Under the pieces are notes generated by a model, which was not told the DNA's origin, searched no databases, and worked only from the letters and a program-made list of their open reading frames with translations. Positions 9,601 to 17,435 of a DNA stretch of 64,000 bases are shown here, piece after piece. Source of the stretch: Flavobacterium haoranii (GTDB taxonomy: Bacteria > Bacteroidota > Bacteroidia > Flavobacteriales > Flavobacteriaceae); the NCBI GenBank assembly GCA_003246205.1, contig QKBC01000025.1:1-64000 (forward strand). The letters run 5' to 3'. Numbering within the stretch: position 1 is the first letter of the stretch; the number at the start of each line of letters is the position of its first letter. The translations under genes were made by a program, and so were the position numbers.

Positions 9601-9608
9601 TATTTTTG
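9601..9608 (+). promoter_or_regulatory. -7 box abutting the start codon of the UbiA-like gene
   Basis: TATTTTTG matches TAnnTTTG exactly and ends 4 bp before the ATG at 9613, so the predicted transcript starts at or one base before the A of the ATG. No clear -33 TTG was found. Confidence 0.4.
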
Positions 9609-9612
9609 TGGA

Positions 9613-10425
9613 ATGCGTTTTTTACAGAAAGTACTCGATTTTTATATTGAAAGCAGTATACATGTTGCTTTAGCAGTTTATGCTTTAATAAGAGTTACTT
9701 TCTTAAAACTACACTTGCCTTATGACGAAGCCGTAGCTTATTTTGGTTTTTTCGGAACTATTGTCGGTTATAATTTTATTAAATATGATGAATTAGCTCG
9801 TGTTCGTCGAGTTCCATTAACCGATAGATTCAAAGCTATTATCGGATTGAGTTTCTTGTGTTTTTGGGCTACGCTTTATTATTTTTGGCAATTGCAGTCC
9901 ATAACAAAATGGATTGGAATAGGTTCTTTGTTTTTAACCATTTTGTATACCATTCCTTTTTTTCCGAATAAGTCTAATATGCGAAATTGGAGCGGAATTA
10001 AAATTTATTTGGTTGTGCTGGCTTGGGTTGCCGTGACGGTTTGGCTTCCGGTAATTAATGCTCATTATCCTATTAATGCAATTGTAATTTTAAAAAGCGT
10101 GCAGCGTTTTATTTTGGTTTTTGTGCTGATGTTAATTTTTGAAATTGTGGATTTGCAATTTGATGAGTTGAATCTAAAAACCATTCCACAGCAAATAGGA
10201 GAGAAGAAAACTAAGTGGCTGGCTTATTTCTTATTATTTCTTTTCGTTTTACTCGACTTTTTTAAACCTTATGTGTCAAAGCAGCAGTTTTTGGTAAATA
10301 CTTTTTTTGCTTTGGTGTTAGCTGTTTTTACTTTTTATGCCAATTCTAAAAGAAACAAATATTTTACCAGTTTTTGGACAGAAAGTATACCGGTTTTTTG
10401 GCTTTTTTTACTGCTATTAACATGA
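9613..10425 (+). CDS. UbiA-like prenyltransferase-family membrane protein
   Basis: A 270-residue protein with about eight transmembrane segments. Two Asp-containing loops resemble the UbiA active-site motifs: GYNFIKYDELARV (Asn54, Asp59) after helix 2, and EIVDLQFDELNLKTIPQQIG (about 178-197), which has the D-x3-D and T-x-P-x-x-x-G order of the second UbiA motif. The first motif is weaker than the canonical NDxxDxxxD, so activity on prenyl substrates is uncertain. No quinone-pathway genes are adjacent; a Na+/H+ antiporter gene follows after 53 bp with its own promoter. Confidence 0.55.
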   Translation: MRFLQKVLDFYIESSIHVALAVYALIRVTFLKLHLPYDEAVAYFGFFGTIVGYNFIKYDELARVRRVPLTDRFKAIIGLSFLCFWATLYYFWQLQSITKWIGIGSLFLTILYTIPFFPNKSNMRNWSGIKIYLVVLAWVAVTVWLPVINAHYPINAIVILKSVQRFILVFVLMLIFEIVDLQFDELNLKTIPQQIGEKKTKWLAYFLLFLFVLLDFFKPYVSKQQFLVNTFFALVLAVFTFYANSKRNKYFTSFWTESIPVFWLFLLLLT

Positions 10426-10456
10426 GTTAAAGTTAATAGATTTGTAATAAAAAAGT

Positions 10457-10464
10457 TAAATTTG
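10457..10464 (+). promoter_or_regulatory. -7 box for the antiporter gene
   Basis: TAAATTTG is an exact TAnnTTTG match. The predicted start near 10468 leaves a leader of about 11 nt before the GTG at 10479. Confidence 0.45.
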
Positions 10465-10478
10465 CAGAAAAACAAAAA

Positions 10479-11744
10479 GTGGAATTATATTATACTTTTT
10501 CAGCTTTAATTGTATTAGCATCTTTTTTTGCCTATCTGAATCTTAGATTCTTAAAATTGCCAAGTACTGTTGGTATTATGATTATTGCCATGCTTGTTTC
10601 AGTTGGTATTCGTTTGTTAGGCGATTCTTATTTTCCAAAAGCAACTAAGGAATTTTTTGATTTAGTTAAAAATTTTGATTTTAAAGATGTCTTGATGGGA
10701 GCGATGTTAAATTTCCTTCTCTTTGCCGGAGCTTTGCATGTTAATATTTCTGACTTAAGAGAACAAAAAATTCCCATCATGATTTATTCAACGGTTAGTG
10801 TAGTATTATCCGCTTTTATAATTTCGGGGATTTTATATGTTATTGCACCCATTTTCGGAATACAAATTCCATATAGTTATTGTTTGATTTTTGGAACCTT
10901 AATTTCGCCGACAGACCCTATTGTGGTATTAGAAATTTTAAAACAAGCCAAAGTTCCGAAGAAAATTGAAACTAAAATTGTAGGAGAATCTCTTTTTAAC
11001 GACGGTGTTGCTGTTGTAATGTTTGCTGTAGTTCTTAAAATGGCAACAGATCATACTTTTGAAGTAACTACAGAATCGGTTTTAGGATTATTTGCCAAAG
11101 AAGGATTAGGAGGAATGTTGTTGGGAATGCTGTTAGGATTATCTGCATCTAATACAATAAAGAAAATTGACGATTATAAAGTTTCAGTTTTAATAACGCT
11201 TTCTATTGTAATGGGAGGTTTTTTAGTAGCTCAGGCTTTGCATGTTTCTAGCCCGTTGGCAATGGTAGTAGCAGGAATTACGATAGGAAATTATGGTAAA
11301 AAAGTAGCGATGAGCGAACAAACCAAAGATTATTTGGAAAAGTTCTGGGAGATTGTAGATGAGATTATGAATGCCGTTTTGTTTTTGTACATTGGTTTTG
11401 AATTATTGCTTCTTCCGGATTTGACCAAACAAATTGTCTTAGGCTTTATAACTATCATAGTTGTGCTGTTTTCAAGAATGTGTTCTATTATTTTGCCTTG
11501 GAAATTTTTTGATGTTATCAATTTCTTCGAAATCAAATCGCCTTATACGAAAGGATCTTTAATGGTAATGGTTTGGGGAGGAATCAGAGGTGGTGTTTCC
11601 ATTGCGTTGGTTTTGTCAATGCCTGAAAGTTCCTATAAAGGGTTGTTTCTAGAAGTTACTTATATTGTAGTGCTTTTTTCTATTTTGGTACAAGGCTTAA
11701 CTGTTGGAAAATTAGCAAAAAGAGTACTGAAATCTAATGAATGA
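10479..11744 (+). CDS. NhaP-type (CPA1) Na+/H+ antiporter
   Basis: A 421-residue protein with about 12 transmembrane helices. The CPA1 signature is clear: LISPTDPIVVLEIL (TDP at 145-147) and GESLFNDGVAVVMF with the ion-binding Asn174-Asp175 pair; a late WGGIRGGVSIALVLSMP matches the conserved TM11 arginine-glycine segment. It exchanges Na+ (or K+) for H+ across the inner membrane. The start codon is GTG. No C-terminal TrkA domain is present. Its 3' end overlaps the end of the convergent SRPBCC gene by 11 bp. Confidence 0.93.
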   Translation: MELYYTFSALIVLASFFAYLNLRFLKLPSTVGIMIIAMLVSVGIRLLGDSYFPKATKEFFDLVKNFDFKDVLMGAMLNFLLFAGALHVNISDLREQKIPIMIYSTVSVVLSAFIISGILYVIAPIFGIQIPYSYCLIFGTLISPTDPIVVLEILKQAKVPKKIETKIVGESLFNDGVAVVMFAVVLKMATDHTFEVTTESVLGLFAKEGLGGMLLGMLLGLSASNTIKKIDDYKVSVLITLSIVMGGFLVAQALHVSSPLAMVVAGITIGNYGKKVAMSEQTKDYLEKFWEIVDEIMNAVLFLYIGFELLLLPDLTKQIVLGFITIIVVLFSRMCSIILPWKFFDVINFFEIKSPYTKGSLMVMVWGGIRGGVSIALVLSMPESSYKGLFLEVTYIVVLFSILVQGLTVGKLAKRVLKSNE

Positions 11745-12198
11745 TGTGATTTTGATTTTCTGAGAACTTTTTCAAAAAAGAATTCCGTTCCAAGAGAAAT
11801 TCATTTAAATGTCGTTTGATGAAGAAATAATCGAATAGTTTTCCAATTATAGCAAAAGGAACTTCATATTCTAAAACATCTTTCATAATAGTATAGCCAT
11901 TATTTTCTTCAAAAAAATGCTGATGTTTAAACCATTTGAAATGACCTTTAATTTGGACATCTTCAAAATAGAAAGGAAAAATCAATTCAGAAATTTGACT
12001 TTGATGTTGTAATTGTAGTCCAAAATGTTTGCCTTGCCAAGTCACAGTTTCTCCTTTTTCGATTAAACCCGAAGTTCTTCCGCTAATTGCCTTTTCGTTT
12101 GTTGGAGTTGATTTGGTGTGAAGGTCAATGTTTCTTGCATTGTTGAAAGCCAATTCAATAGGTGCTTTTATAAATGTTGTAAGTTCAATTTTACTCAT
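11734..12198 (-). CDS. SRPBCC (START/polyketide-cyclase-like) family protein
   Basis: A 154-residue protein. Its opening MSKIELTTFIKAPIELAFNN is the typical first strand and helix of SRPBCC ligand-binding proteins, and DVLEYEVPF ... IGKLFDYFF ... FLLERNSFLK matches the C-terminal helix, as in the YndB/CoxG-like cell-division-inhibitor (SulA-type) group. I start it at the ATG at 12198, because it overlaps the stop of the upstream gene as ATGA (translational coupling); a longer reading from 12279 would lie inside that gene. It is the last gene of the GbsR-led operon. Ligand and function are unknown. Confidence 0.75.
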   Translation of the reverse strand: MSKIELTTFIKAPIELAFNNARNIDLHTKSTPTNEKAISGRTSGLIEKGETVTWQGKHFGLQLQHQSQISELIFPFYFEDVQIKGHFKWFKHQHFFEENNGYTIMKDVLEYEVPFAIIGKLFDYFFIKRHLNEFLLERNSFLKKFSENQNHIIH

Positions 12199-12638
12199 AG
12201 TTTTAAAAAGACTATTAGATTGTGAATTAACAAATAGGTGTTTACAGAAGCAAATAATACAAAGAGCGAGTTCATGCAATAACTTCCTATTTTAAAGATT
12301 GTTTTTTGAGGAATGGTGTACATAGGATAATACGCAATTTGTGTAGCTACTTTTCCAACCCAATACGCCGCAAGTAATGCAGCTATTGCTATGGCTAAAG
12401 AACTTCCGTTTTGCAATTCGGTTGTGAGTGTGATAGAAATGATACCGAATGCAAAATTCAAACCTTGTATATATCTACCATACGTTTTTGCAATTTCCTG
12501 ATTTAAAGGTTTCAATTGTTTGACATCGTTGTACCAATCAAAAACGCGATGACGAATGTAGGGATACACAAAAGCGGTGAAAATTTGACCTATTCCGCTA
12601 GCTGTAATAAAAAGATTGACGGTTTGTTGCGTTGTCAT
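12195..12638 (-). CDS. Four-helix membrane protein of unknown function
   Basis: A 147-residue protein with four predicted transmembrane segments (QTVNLFITASGIGQIFTAF, GLNFAFGIISITL, LAIAIAALLAAYWVGKVA, LFVLFASVNTYLLI). Only generic features can be named. It sits between the DUF2071 and SRPBCC genes and is joined to both by ATGA start/stop overlaps (12635-12638 and 12195-12198), so all three should be made from one mRNA in a coupled way. A role at the inner membrane with these partners is inferred. Confidence 0.75.
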   Translation of the reverse strand: MTTQQTVNLFITASGIGQIFTAFVYPYIRHRVFDWYNDVKQLKPLNQEIAKTYGRYIQGLNFAFGIISITLTTELQNGSSLAIAIAALLAAYWVGKVATQIAYYPMYTIPQKTIFKIGSYCMNSLFVLFASVNTYLLIHNLIVFLKL

Positions 12639-13345
12639 ACTATTGTTTTTTTATTTTCTACTGAAATGGGTGAGCCAAGAGCTAAAAAAGCTGAAACTGG
12701 TATGCTGTCATTTAAAAAGGAAAATTCTTTTCCATATGTTTCTTCAAAATTTACGTCAATATACGATTGAGTTACTTGATACTGTTTCCATTTCGGATGT
12801 TTTACTTCATATTCTGTAGTTTTGTTGTTTTTAGCTTGGGTGTACCCAAAGTAATGCTCTGTGATAAATTCTGCCTCCGAATTATTTTCGATTTCTTCTA
12901 TAATTCCGTTGGTTTCCATCAAAAGAGTATTCCATTTGGAATTGGTTTTCCATTGGTAAACAAAATCTGTTTTTTCTTTAAATGGAGTAACCGAATGTTT
13001 CATGAGAAGCGTTTGATAATGTTCACCATAAAAAGTATTTGCAATCAAAGTAACGGCTGGTTTTGGAACAATTTCTTTGAGAAAAACGACACCTCGTTTC
13101 CATTCGCCGTTTTCAAATCGTTTGACATAAAACCGGAGATTGACTTCTTCAAATTGAGAATGAAACGGAATTTTTAATCCTTTTAATTTGACATCATCGA
13201 ATAAAAACCCAACTAAACTGAGGTAGCAGGTATTGTTCCATAAATCGAGTTCAGTGCCTTTGGGAACATATTTTTTTAAAGACTCCGGATCTACACTATA
13301 GTTAATCAGTGCTAAGTTGATCCATTTTGCAGTTAAGAAACTCAT
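12635..13345 (-). CDS. DUF2071 (YqjF-like) family protein
   Basis: A 236-residue soluble protein. The family pattern is visible: MSFLTAKWINLALINYSVDP, then LKKYVPKGTELDLW, YLSLVGFLFDDV and FEEVNLRFYVKR. Related proteins occur near stress or acetoacetate-decarboxylase-like fold genes, but no reaction is established. The start is placed at the ATG at 13345, because residues upstream (MLVTYQISS...) read into the previous gene and the conserved family N-terminus begins here. It lies 4 bp after the preceding stop and overlaps the next gene by ATGA. Confidence 0.8.
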   Translation of the reverse strand: MSFLTAKWINLALINYSVDPESLKKYVPKGTELDLWNNTCYLSLVGFLFDDVKLKGLKIPFHSQFEEVNLRFYVKRFENGEWKRGVVFLKEIVPKPAVTLIANTFYGEHYQTLLMKHSVTPFKEKTDFVYQWKTNSKWNTLLMETNGIIEEIENNSEAEFITEHYFGYTQAKNNKTTEYEVKHPKWKQYQVTQSYIDVNFEETYGKEFSFLNDSIPVSAFLALGSPISVENKKTIV

Positions 13346-13349
13346 AATG

Positions 13350-13682
13350 TTAATTTTTAGAATAGATGATATTTGATAAGTAACAAGCAAGAGTCGGAGG
13401 AACGATTACAAGTATTGATCCTAATCGATCAAGACCATTAATTTGCGCCACAATAAACCATGCGATAAAGAATGTAGCTACACACACTAGATAAATGATG
13501 ATTTTTTCTTGTTTATATTTTCTACAGAAAAGGTAAATGCCTAAAACTACTTGTATGAACCCTGTTATCATAATAGAAAGTAAACTGTATACGACAGAAT
13601 TTCCTCCGAAGAAAGGATAACTAAAAAGAATGATAAACGGAAGACTTATCGCAAATGTATTGACTGTTCTTATTATTTTCAT
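13350..13682 (-). CDS. Small four-helix membrane protein, DoxX-like size
   Basis: A 110-residue protein with four hydrophobic segments (FAISLPFIILFSYPFF, VYSLLSIMITGFIQVVL, IIIYLVCVATFFIAWFIV, ILVIVPPTLACYLSNII). I do not recognise the family with confidence; size and topology resemble small DoxX/YphA-like proteins. It is the first gene after the GbsR-type regulator, and the 54-bp gap between them contains a perfect palindrome repeated upstream of the regulator, so it is probably directly repressed or activated by that regulator. Confidence 0.65.
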   Translation of the reverse strand: MKIIRTVNTFAISLPFIILFSYPFFGGNSVVYSLLSIMITGFIQVVLGIYLFCRKYKQEKIIIYLVCVATFFIAWFIVAQINGLDRLGSILVIVPPTLACYLSNIIYSKN

Positions 13683-13695
13683 TTTGCCATTATTT

Positions 13696-13727
13696 TTTAA
13701 ACTTTCAGAAAAAAATGAAAGTTTAAA
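13696..13727. promoter_or_regulatory. Palindromic operator between regulator and operon
   Basis: The perfect inverted repeat TTTAAACTTTCA-N8-TGAAAGTTTAAA (12-bp arms) sits 14 bp upstream of the small membrane-protein gene. The core AACTTTCA-N8-TGAAAGTT recurs with the same spacing at 14267-14290, ahead of the regulator gene. The size and symmetry fit a dimeric MarR-fold repressor. Confidence 0.7.
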
Positions 13728-13736
13728 TTAAAAAAA

Positions 13737-14240
13737 TTATTTCATTATTTTGACTACCAATTTGGTTAACCAATTATCTTTGTATTCTGTTATTTTGTCT
13801 AAAACATTATCGGCTTTTAAAACAAAATCGTATAGTTTTTTAGTTTGGTCAACAAAGTGTTTTTCTTCGTCAGAGTTACTGGCTTCAATAGACGAAACTT
13901 CTTTTAAAACTTTCAACGTTGGTTTAATTTCTCTTTTACTTCTTTCTCTTGAAATTTTTACGGCCAATTCATCCAAATCTTTTTCGGCAGTAAAAAACTC
14001 TCTTCTTTCGCCAACTTTAAATTCTTTGTATACGATTCCCCAATCCATCAAAGCACGTAAGTTCATCGAAGCATTTCCGCGAGAAATTTGCAATTCTTCC
14101 ATAATGTCTTCCATAGAAACAGGCTCGTTACTAACCATTAACAAAGCATGAATTTGCGCCATGGTTTTATTAATTCCCCATTGCGAACCTAGTGCTCCCC
14201 AAGTTTGAACGAATTTATTTTTTGCTTCTTTGAATTCCAT
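13737..14240 (-). CDS. GbsR/MarR family transcriptional regulator
   Basis: A 167-residue winged-helix protein of the GbsR type: FVQTWGALGSQWGINKTMAQ at the N-terminus, then the HTH MEDIMEELQISRGNASMNLR and the wing WGIVYKEFKVGERREFF. The C-terminus is helical and probably dimerises. GbsR proteins bind palindromic sites and respond to small ligands (choline/betaine in Bacillus). Here it probably controls itself and the four genes downstream, since the same palindrome lies before its own promoter and before the next gene. No glycine-betaine genes are present, so the ligand is unknown. Confidence 0.88.
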   Translation of the reverse strand: MEFKEAKNKFVQTWGALGSQWGINKTMAQIHALLMVSNEPVSMEDIMEELQISRGNASMNLRALMDWGIVYKEFKVGERREFFTAEKDLDELAVKISRERSKREIKPTLKVLKEVSSIEASNSDEEKHFVDQTKKLYDFVLKADNVLDKITEYKDNWLTKLVVKIMK

Positions 14241-14244
14241 AAAA

Positions 14245-14275
14245 CAAATTTATATAAAAGTTTTTAAACTTTCAA
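14245..14275 (-). promoter_or_regulatory. Promoter of the GbsR-type regulator
   Basis: On the minus strand a TTG (14273-14275) is followed after 20 bp by TAAATTTG (14245-14252), a complete Bacteroidetes promoter. The -33 element lies inside the palindrome at 14267-14290, so a bound regulator would block it. The -7 box ends 4 bp before the ATG at 14240, predicting an almost leaderless mRNA. Confidence 0.65.
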
Positions 14276-14290
14276 AAAAAAATGAAAGTT
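14267..14290. promoter_or_regulatory. Second copy of the palindromic operator (autoregulation)
   Basis: AACTTTCA-N8-TGAAAGTT, with the same arms and same 8-bp spacer as the copy at 13696-13727. It overlaps the -33 element of the regulator promoter. Confidence 0.7.
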
Positions 14291-14301
14291 ATTTATGAAA
14301 T

Positions 14302-14330
14302 AAAAAGCCAAAGTTATTAGCTTCGGCTCC
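14302..14330 (-). terminator. Probable terminator of the M3 peptidase gene
   Basis: An imperfect hairpin (AGCC and GGCT, AAG and CTT arms around TTATTAG, about 14307-14329) is followed on the minus strand by TTTTTA. It lies about 25 bp past the peptidase stop, beyond an octameric repeat. Confidence 0.55.
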
Positions 14331-14362
14331 TAAATATCTAAAATTCTAATAATCTAAATCAA
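14331..14362. repeat. Octameric array across the end of the M3 peptidase gene
   Basis: TAAATATC, TAAAATTC, TAATAATC and TAAATCAA follow each other with an exact 8-bp period. The peptidase stop codon (14354-14356) lies within the array. Confidence 0.6.
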
Positions 14363-16378
14363 TCCTGCTCTTTTTAACAAAGCATCCGGAGTAGGTTCGT
14401 GACCTCTGAATTTTTTATACAATTCCATTGGATGTTCGGTTCCACCTTTTGAAAGTACATATTCTTTAAACTTTGTAGCTACTTCTTTGTTAAAAATTCC
14501 TTTTTCTTCGAAATAAGCAAACGCATCAGCATCTAAAACTTCTGCCCATTTGTAGCTATAATATCCAGAAGAATAACCGCCTTGAAAAATATGCGAGAAT
14601 GAAGGACTCATGCAATTTTCGGCAACATCCGGATACAGTTTAGTACTTTCAAATGCTTTTAATTCAAATTTTTTGACATCCTCTATAGGTTGGGGTTTTC
14701 CATGATACGTCATGTCTAATAAACCAAAACTCAATTGGCGAACCGTAGCCAATCCTTCTAAAAAGTTGGCACTTTCTTTAATTTTATCTACATATTCCTG
14801 TGGAATAATTTCTCCGGTTTCATAATGCGTGGCAAATAAAGCTAAAGCTTCCGGTTGGTAACACCAGTTTTCCATGATTTGACTCGGTAATTCTACAAAA
14901 TCCCAATACACAGAAGTTCCTGATAAACTTGGATACGTTGTGTTAGCCAACATGCCGTGTAAGCCGTGACCAAATTCGTGAAACAAAGTAGTTACTTCGT
15001 TAAAGGTTAGGAGTGAAGGTTTGGTTTTTGTTGGTGGTGTAAAGTTACATACATTGGAAATATGCGGACGCTCATTGATTCCGTCTTTGATAAATTGCGA
15101 TTTAAAGGAAGTCATCCATGCACCGTTTCGTTTTCCTTTTCGAGGGAAAAAATCGGCATAAAACAGTGCAACAAGATTGCCTTCAAAGCCTACAACTTCG
15201 TATGTTTTTACATCTTCGTGATATTTGTCGATGTCAAATATCTCTTTAAATGTAATTCCGTATAATTTTTCAGCAACGGTAAAAGCGCCTTGTAACACGT
15301 TTTCTAATTTGAAATACGGTTTTAGCTTTTCGTCATCCAAATTGAATTTTTTCTGTTTCAATTTTTCCGAATAATAAGCGCTGTCCCATTTTTCCAAATG
15401 ATCAATTCCGTCCAATTCTTTTGCAAAAGCCGTAAGTTCCACAAATTCTTTTTCGGCAGCGGGTTTTGCTTTTTCCAATAAATCGTTTAAAAATGATTGT
15501 ACTTTTTCCGGATTTTGCGCCATTCGTTCTTCCAAAACAAAATGCGCGTGAGAAGCATAACCTAATAAATTAGCGCGCTCGTGACGCAAACGAACAATAT
15601 CTTTGATGTTTTGTTGGTTGTCAAATACATTATTTTGAAATGCTTTTTTCCCGTAAGCAATAGAAATTTCTTTACGTAATTCACGATTGTCAACATAGGT
15701 TACAAAAGGCAAATAACTTGGGAAATCCAAAGTAAAAACCCAACCTTCTACATTTTTACTTTTCGCTAAATCGGCTGCGGCTTCTTTAGCACCTTCCGGT
15801 AAGCCTTGTAAATCGGCTTCATTGGTAACATGCAAATGGTAATTATTAGTTTCTGCCAAAACGTTTTCACCGAAAGTCAATTTAAGTTTAGCTAATTGCG
15901 TGTCGATTTCTCGAAGTTTCTTTTTTTCATCTTCGTTCAATAAAGCGCCGTTGCGAACAAAACTTTTATATTTCTTGTCTAATAAGGTTTGTTGCTCAAC
16001 AGTAAGAGTCAAACTGTCTTTTTTATCATGAACTGCTTTAACTTTTTTGAACAGTTCTTCATTTAAAGTAATATCATTACTGAATTCGGTTAACCAAGGC
16101 GATACTTCTTGAGCGATTTTTTGCATTTCATCAGAAGTTTCTGCTGAATTTAAGTTGAAAAAGATACTGGATAAGCGGTCTAATTCTTGTCCGGTAAAAT
16201 CTAAAGCAGCAATAGTATTGTCAAAATCAGGTGTTTTTGTATCGTGAATGATGCAATCAATTTCCTGCTTAGCCTTTGCTATGCAAGCTTCGAACGCCGG
16301 TTTGTAATCCGAAAGTTGAATTTTGCTGAAAGGAGCAGAATTATACTTAGTGTTAAATTTTTCCAAAAAAGTGTTCAT
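14354..16378 (-). CDS. dcp: M3 family peptidyl-dipeptidase / oligopeptidase
   Basis: A 674-residue zinc metallopeptidase without signal peptide. The HExxH motif is HEFGH (467-471) within TLFHEFGHGLHGML, and the third zinc ligand is expected in VELPSQIMENW about 28 residues later. The C-terminal HIFQGGYSSGYYSYKWAEVLD is the substrate-binding tyrosine/glycine segment of M3 enzymes. Length matches Dcp/OpdA (about 680). It degrades short peptides in the cytoplasm. The choice between dipeptidyl carboxypeptidase and oligopeptidase A is uncertain; the N-terminal order favours Dcp. Confidence 0.9.
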   Translation of the reverse strand: MNTFLEKFNTKYNSAPFSKIQLSDYKPAFEACIAKAKQEIDCIIHDTKTPDFDNTIAALDFTGQELDRLSSIFFNLNSAETSDEMQKIAQEVSPWLTEFSNDITLNEELFKKVKAVHDKKDSLTLTVEQQTLLDKKYKSFVRNGALLNEDEKKKLREIDTQLAKLKLTFGENVLAETNNYHLHVTNEADLQGLPEGAKEAAADLAKSKNVEGWVFTLDFPSYLPFVTYVDNRELRKEISIAYGKKAFQNNVFDNQQNIKDIVRLRHERANLLGYASHAHFVLEERMAQNPEKVQSFLNDLLEKAKPAAEKEFVELTAFAKELDGIDHLEKWDSAYYSEKLKQKKFNLDDEKLKPYFKLENVLQGAFTVAEKLYGITFKEIFDIDKYHEDVKTYEVVGFEGNLVALFYADFFPRKGKRNGAWMTSFKSQFIKDGINERPHISNVCNFTPPTKTKPSLLTFNEVTTLFHEFGHGLHGMLANTTYPSLSGTSVYWDFVELPSQIMENWCYQPEALALFATHYETGEIIPQEYVDKIKESANFLEGLATVRQLSFGLLDMTYHGKPQPIEDVKKFELKAFESTKLYPDVAENCMSPSFSHIFQGGYSSGYYSYKWAEVLDADAFAYFEEKGIFNKEVATKFKEYVLSKGGTEHPMELYKKFRGHEPTPDALLKRAGLI

Positions 16379-16494
16379 AATTTTGTTTTTATCGATAAAG
16401 TGTATAGATTTGCCGACGAAATGCTATGATAGAGGCATTGTTTAATCAGAAAGAGTAGAATTTTTTTTATAGTTGTCACTTAATTGTGGATGGA

Positions 16495-16519
16495 AATACC
16501 CCGATTTTTTCGGGGTATT
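16495..16519 (-). terminator. Stem-loop after purE
   Basis: A perfect 10-bp stem (AATACCCCGA and its complement) with a five-base loop lies 14 bp past the purE stop. The T-run is on the + strand side (CTATTTTTA), so on the purE transcript the tail is weak; it may stabilise the 3' end rather than terminate alone. Confidence 0.55.
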
Positions 16520-16532
16520 CTATTTTTATATT

Positions 16533-17018
16533 CTAAGCTTTCAGGTCAGCTGCGGCTTTTAAAACAGCTTGCTTCAAGCCCTCTTTATAGGCGATGATTT
16601 TATCCAAAACTGTTTTATCTTGACTTCCTATGATTTGTGCCGCTAAAATTCCGGCATTTTTCGCTCCGTTTAAGGCTACTGTTGCAACAGGAACACCGCC
16701 TGGCATTTGTAAAATAGATAAAATGGAATCCCAACCGTCAATAGAATTGCTCGATTTTACCGGAACACCAATAACAGGAAGCGGACTCATAGAAGCCACC
16801 ATTCCGGGTAAATGTGCGGCACCACCGGCACCGGCAATAATAACAGAAATTCCTCTGTTGTGCGCATTCGAACTAAAATCTACTAATTTTTCCGGTGTGC
16901 GGTGAGCAGAAACAATATCTATTTCTACCTCAATACCAAATTCTTTTATGATGTTGATGGCATCTTGCATTACATGCATATCAGAAATGCTGCCCATTAC
17001 TACTGCTATTTTACTCAT
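16533..17018 (-). CDS. purE: N5-carboxyaminoimidazole ribonucleotide mutase
   Basis: A 161-residue class I PurE: VVMGSISDMHVM holds the phosphate-binding GSxSD motif, SAHRTPE the catalytic histidine, and AGAGGAAHLPGMVAS the glycine-rich loop. With PurK it makes CAIR in purine synthesis. Its ATG overlaps the stop of the preceding small membrane gene as ATGA (17015-17018), and purK lies upstream on the same strand, so the order is purK - membrane gene - purE. The length is normal and all key residues are present. Confidence 0.97.
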   Translation of the reverse strand: MSKIAVVMGSISDMHVMQDAINIIKEFGIEVEIDIVSAHRTPEKLVDFSSNAHNRGISVIIAGAGGAAHLPGMVASMSPLPVIGVPVKSSNSIDGWDSILSILQMPGGVPVATVALNGAKNAGILAAQIIGSQDKTVLDKIIAYKEGLKQAVLKAAADLKA

Positions 17019-17414
17019 TTTTTATTATTAGTTTGTTGTTTATACTTAGTGTATTCTTTATAATGTTTTGACATTCCGAAGTGATATAGTGCTATAGAAT
17101 ATATAAAAATCATTATATAAAGAGGTAATTTTACTATAATTGAAGCGTCGAATGTGAATAAGCTTATTGTAGTAAATGCTATTGCTAAAGTAAATAATAC
17201 TAAGACTGTTTTTATAGCCCAATTTTTGCCCAAGAATAAAAAATATAATAATACTAAAGTTAATATAAATCTTAATTATTTGTTGGGTTACTTTAGTTGG
17301 TTCAATATATGGGACATATTTATTATAAGAGTATATAGTATATAATGAAACTAATATTATACTTATTGATACAAGAATTGTATTTCGTTTCCCAATTTTT
17401 GCTAATTCATTCAT
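17015..17414 (-). pseudogene. Small membrane protein gene broken by an apparent frameshift
   Basis: From the ATG at 17414 the frame gives a plausible membrane protein (ILVSISIILVSLYTIYSY, ... INFSIIIFFILG) and then turns into low-complexity residues until a stop at 17058. The +1 frame picks up at about 17233 with GKNWAIKTVLVLFTLAIAF and continues through LPLYIMIFIYSIALYHFG to a stop at 17015 that overlaps the purE start as ATGA. Joining the frames near 17225-17240 (a 6-T and a 5-A run lie there on the minus strand) gives one ~133-residue protein with four membrane segments. This could be a real mutation, a sequencing error in a homopolymer or, less likely, programmed frameshifting. Family unknown. 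Confidence 0.65.
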
Positions 17415-17435
17415 TTAATAAAATTTTGATAACAA

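Noticed and set aside
12516..13177. Several + strand open frames (12516-12819, 12767-13177)
   Set aside because: They are antisense to well-supported, translationally coupled - strand genes and have no family features.
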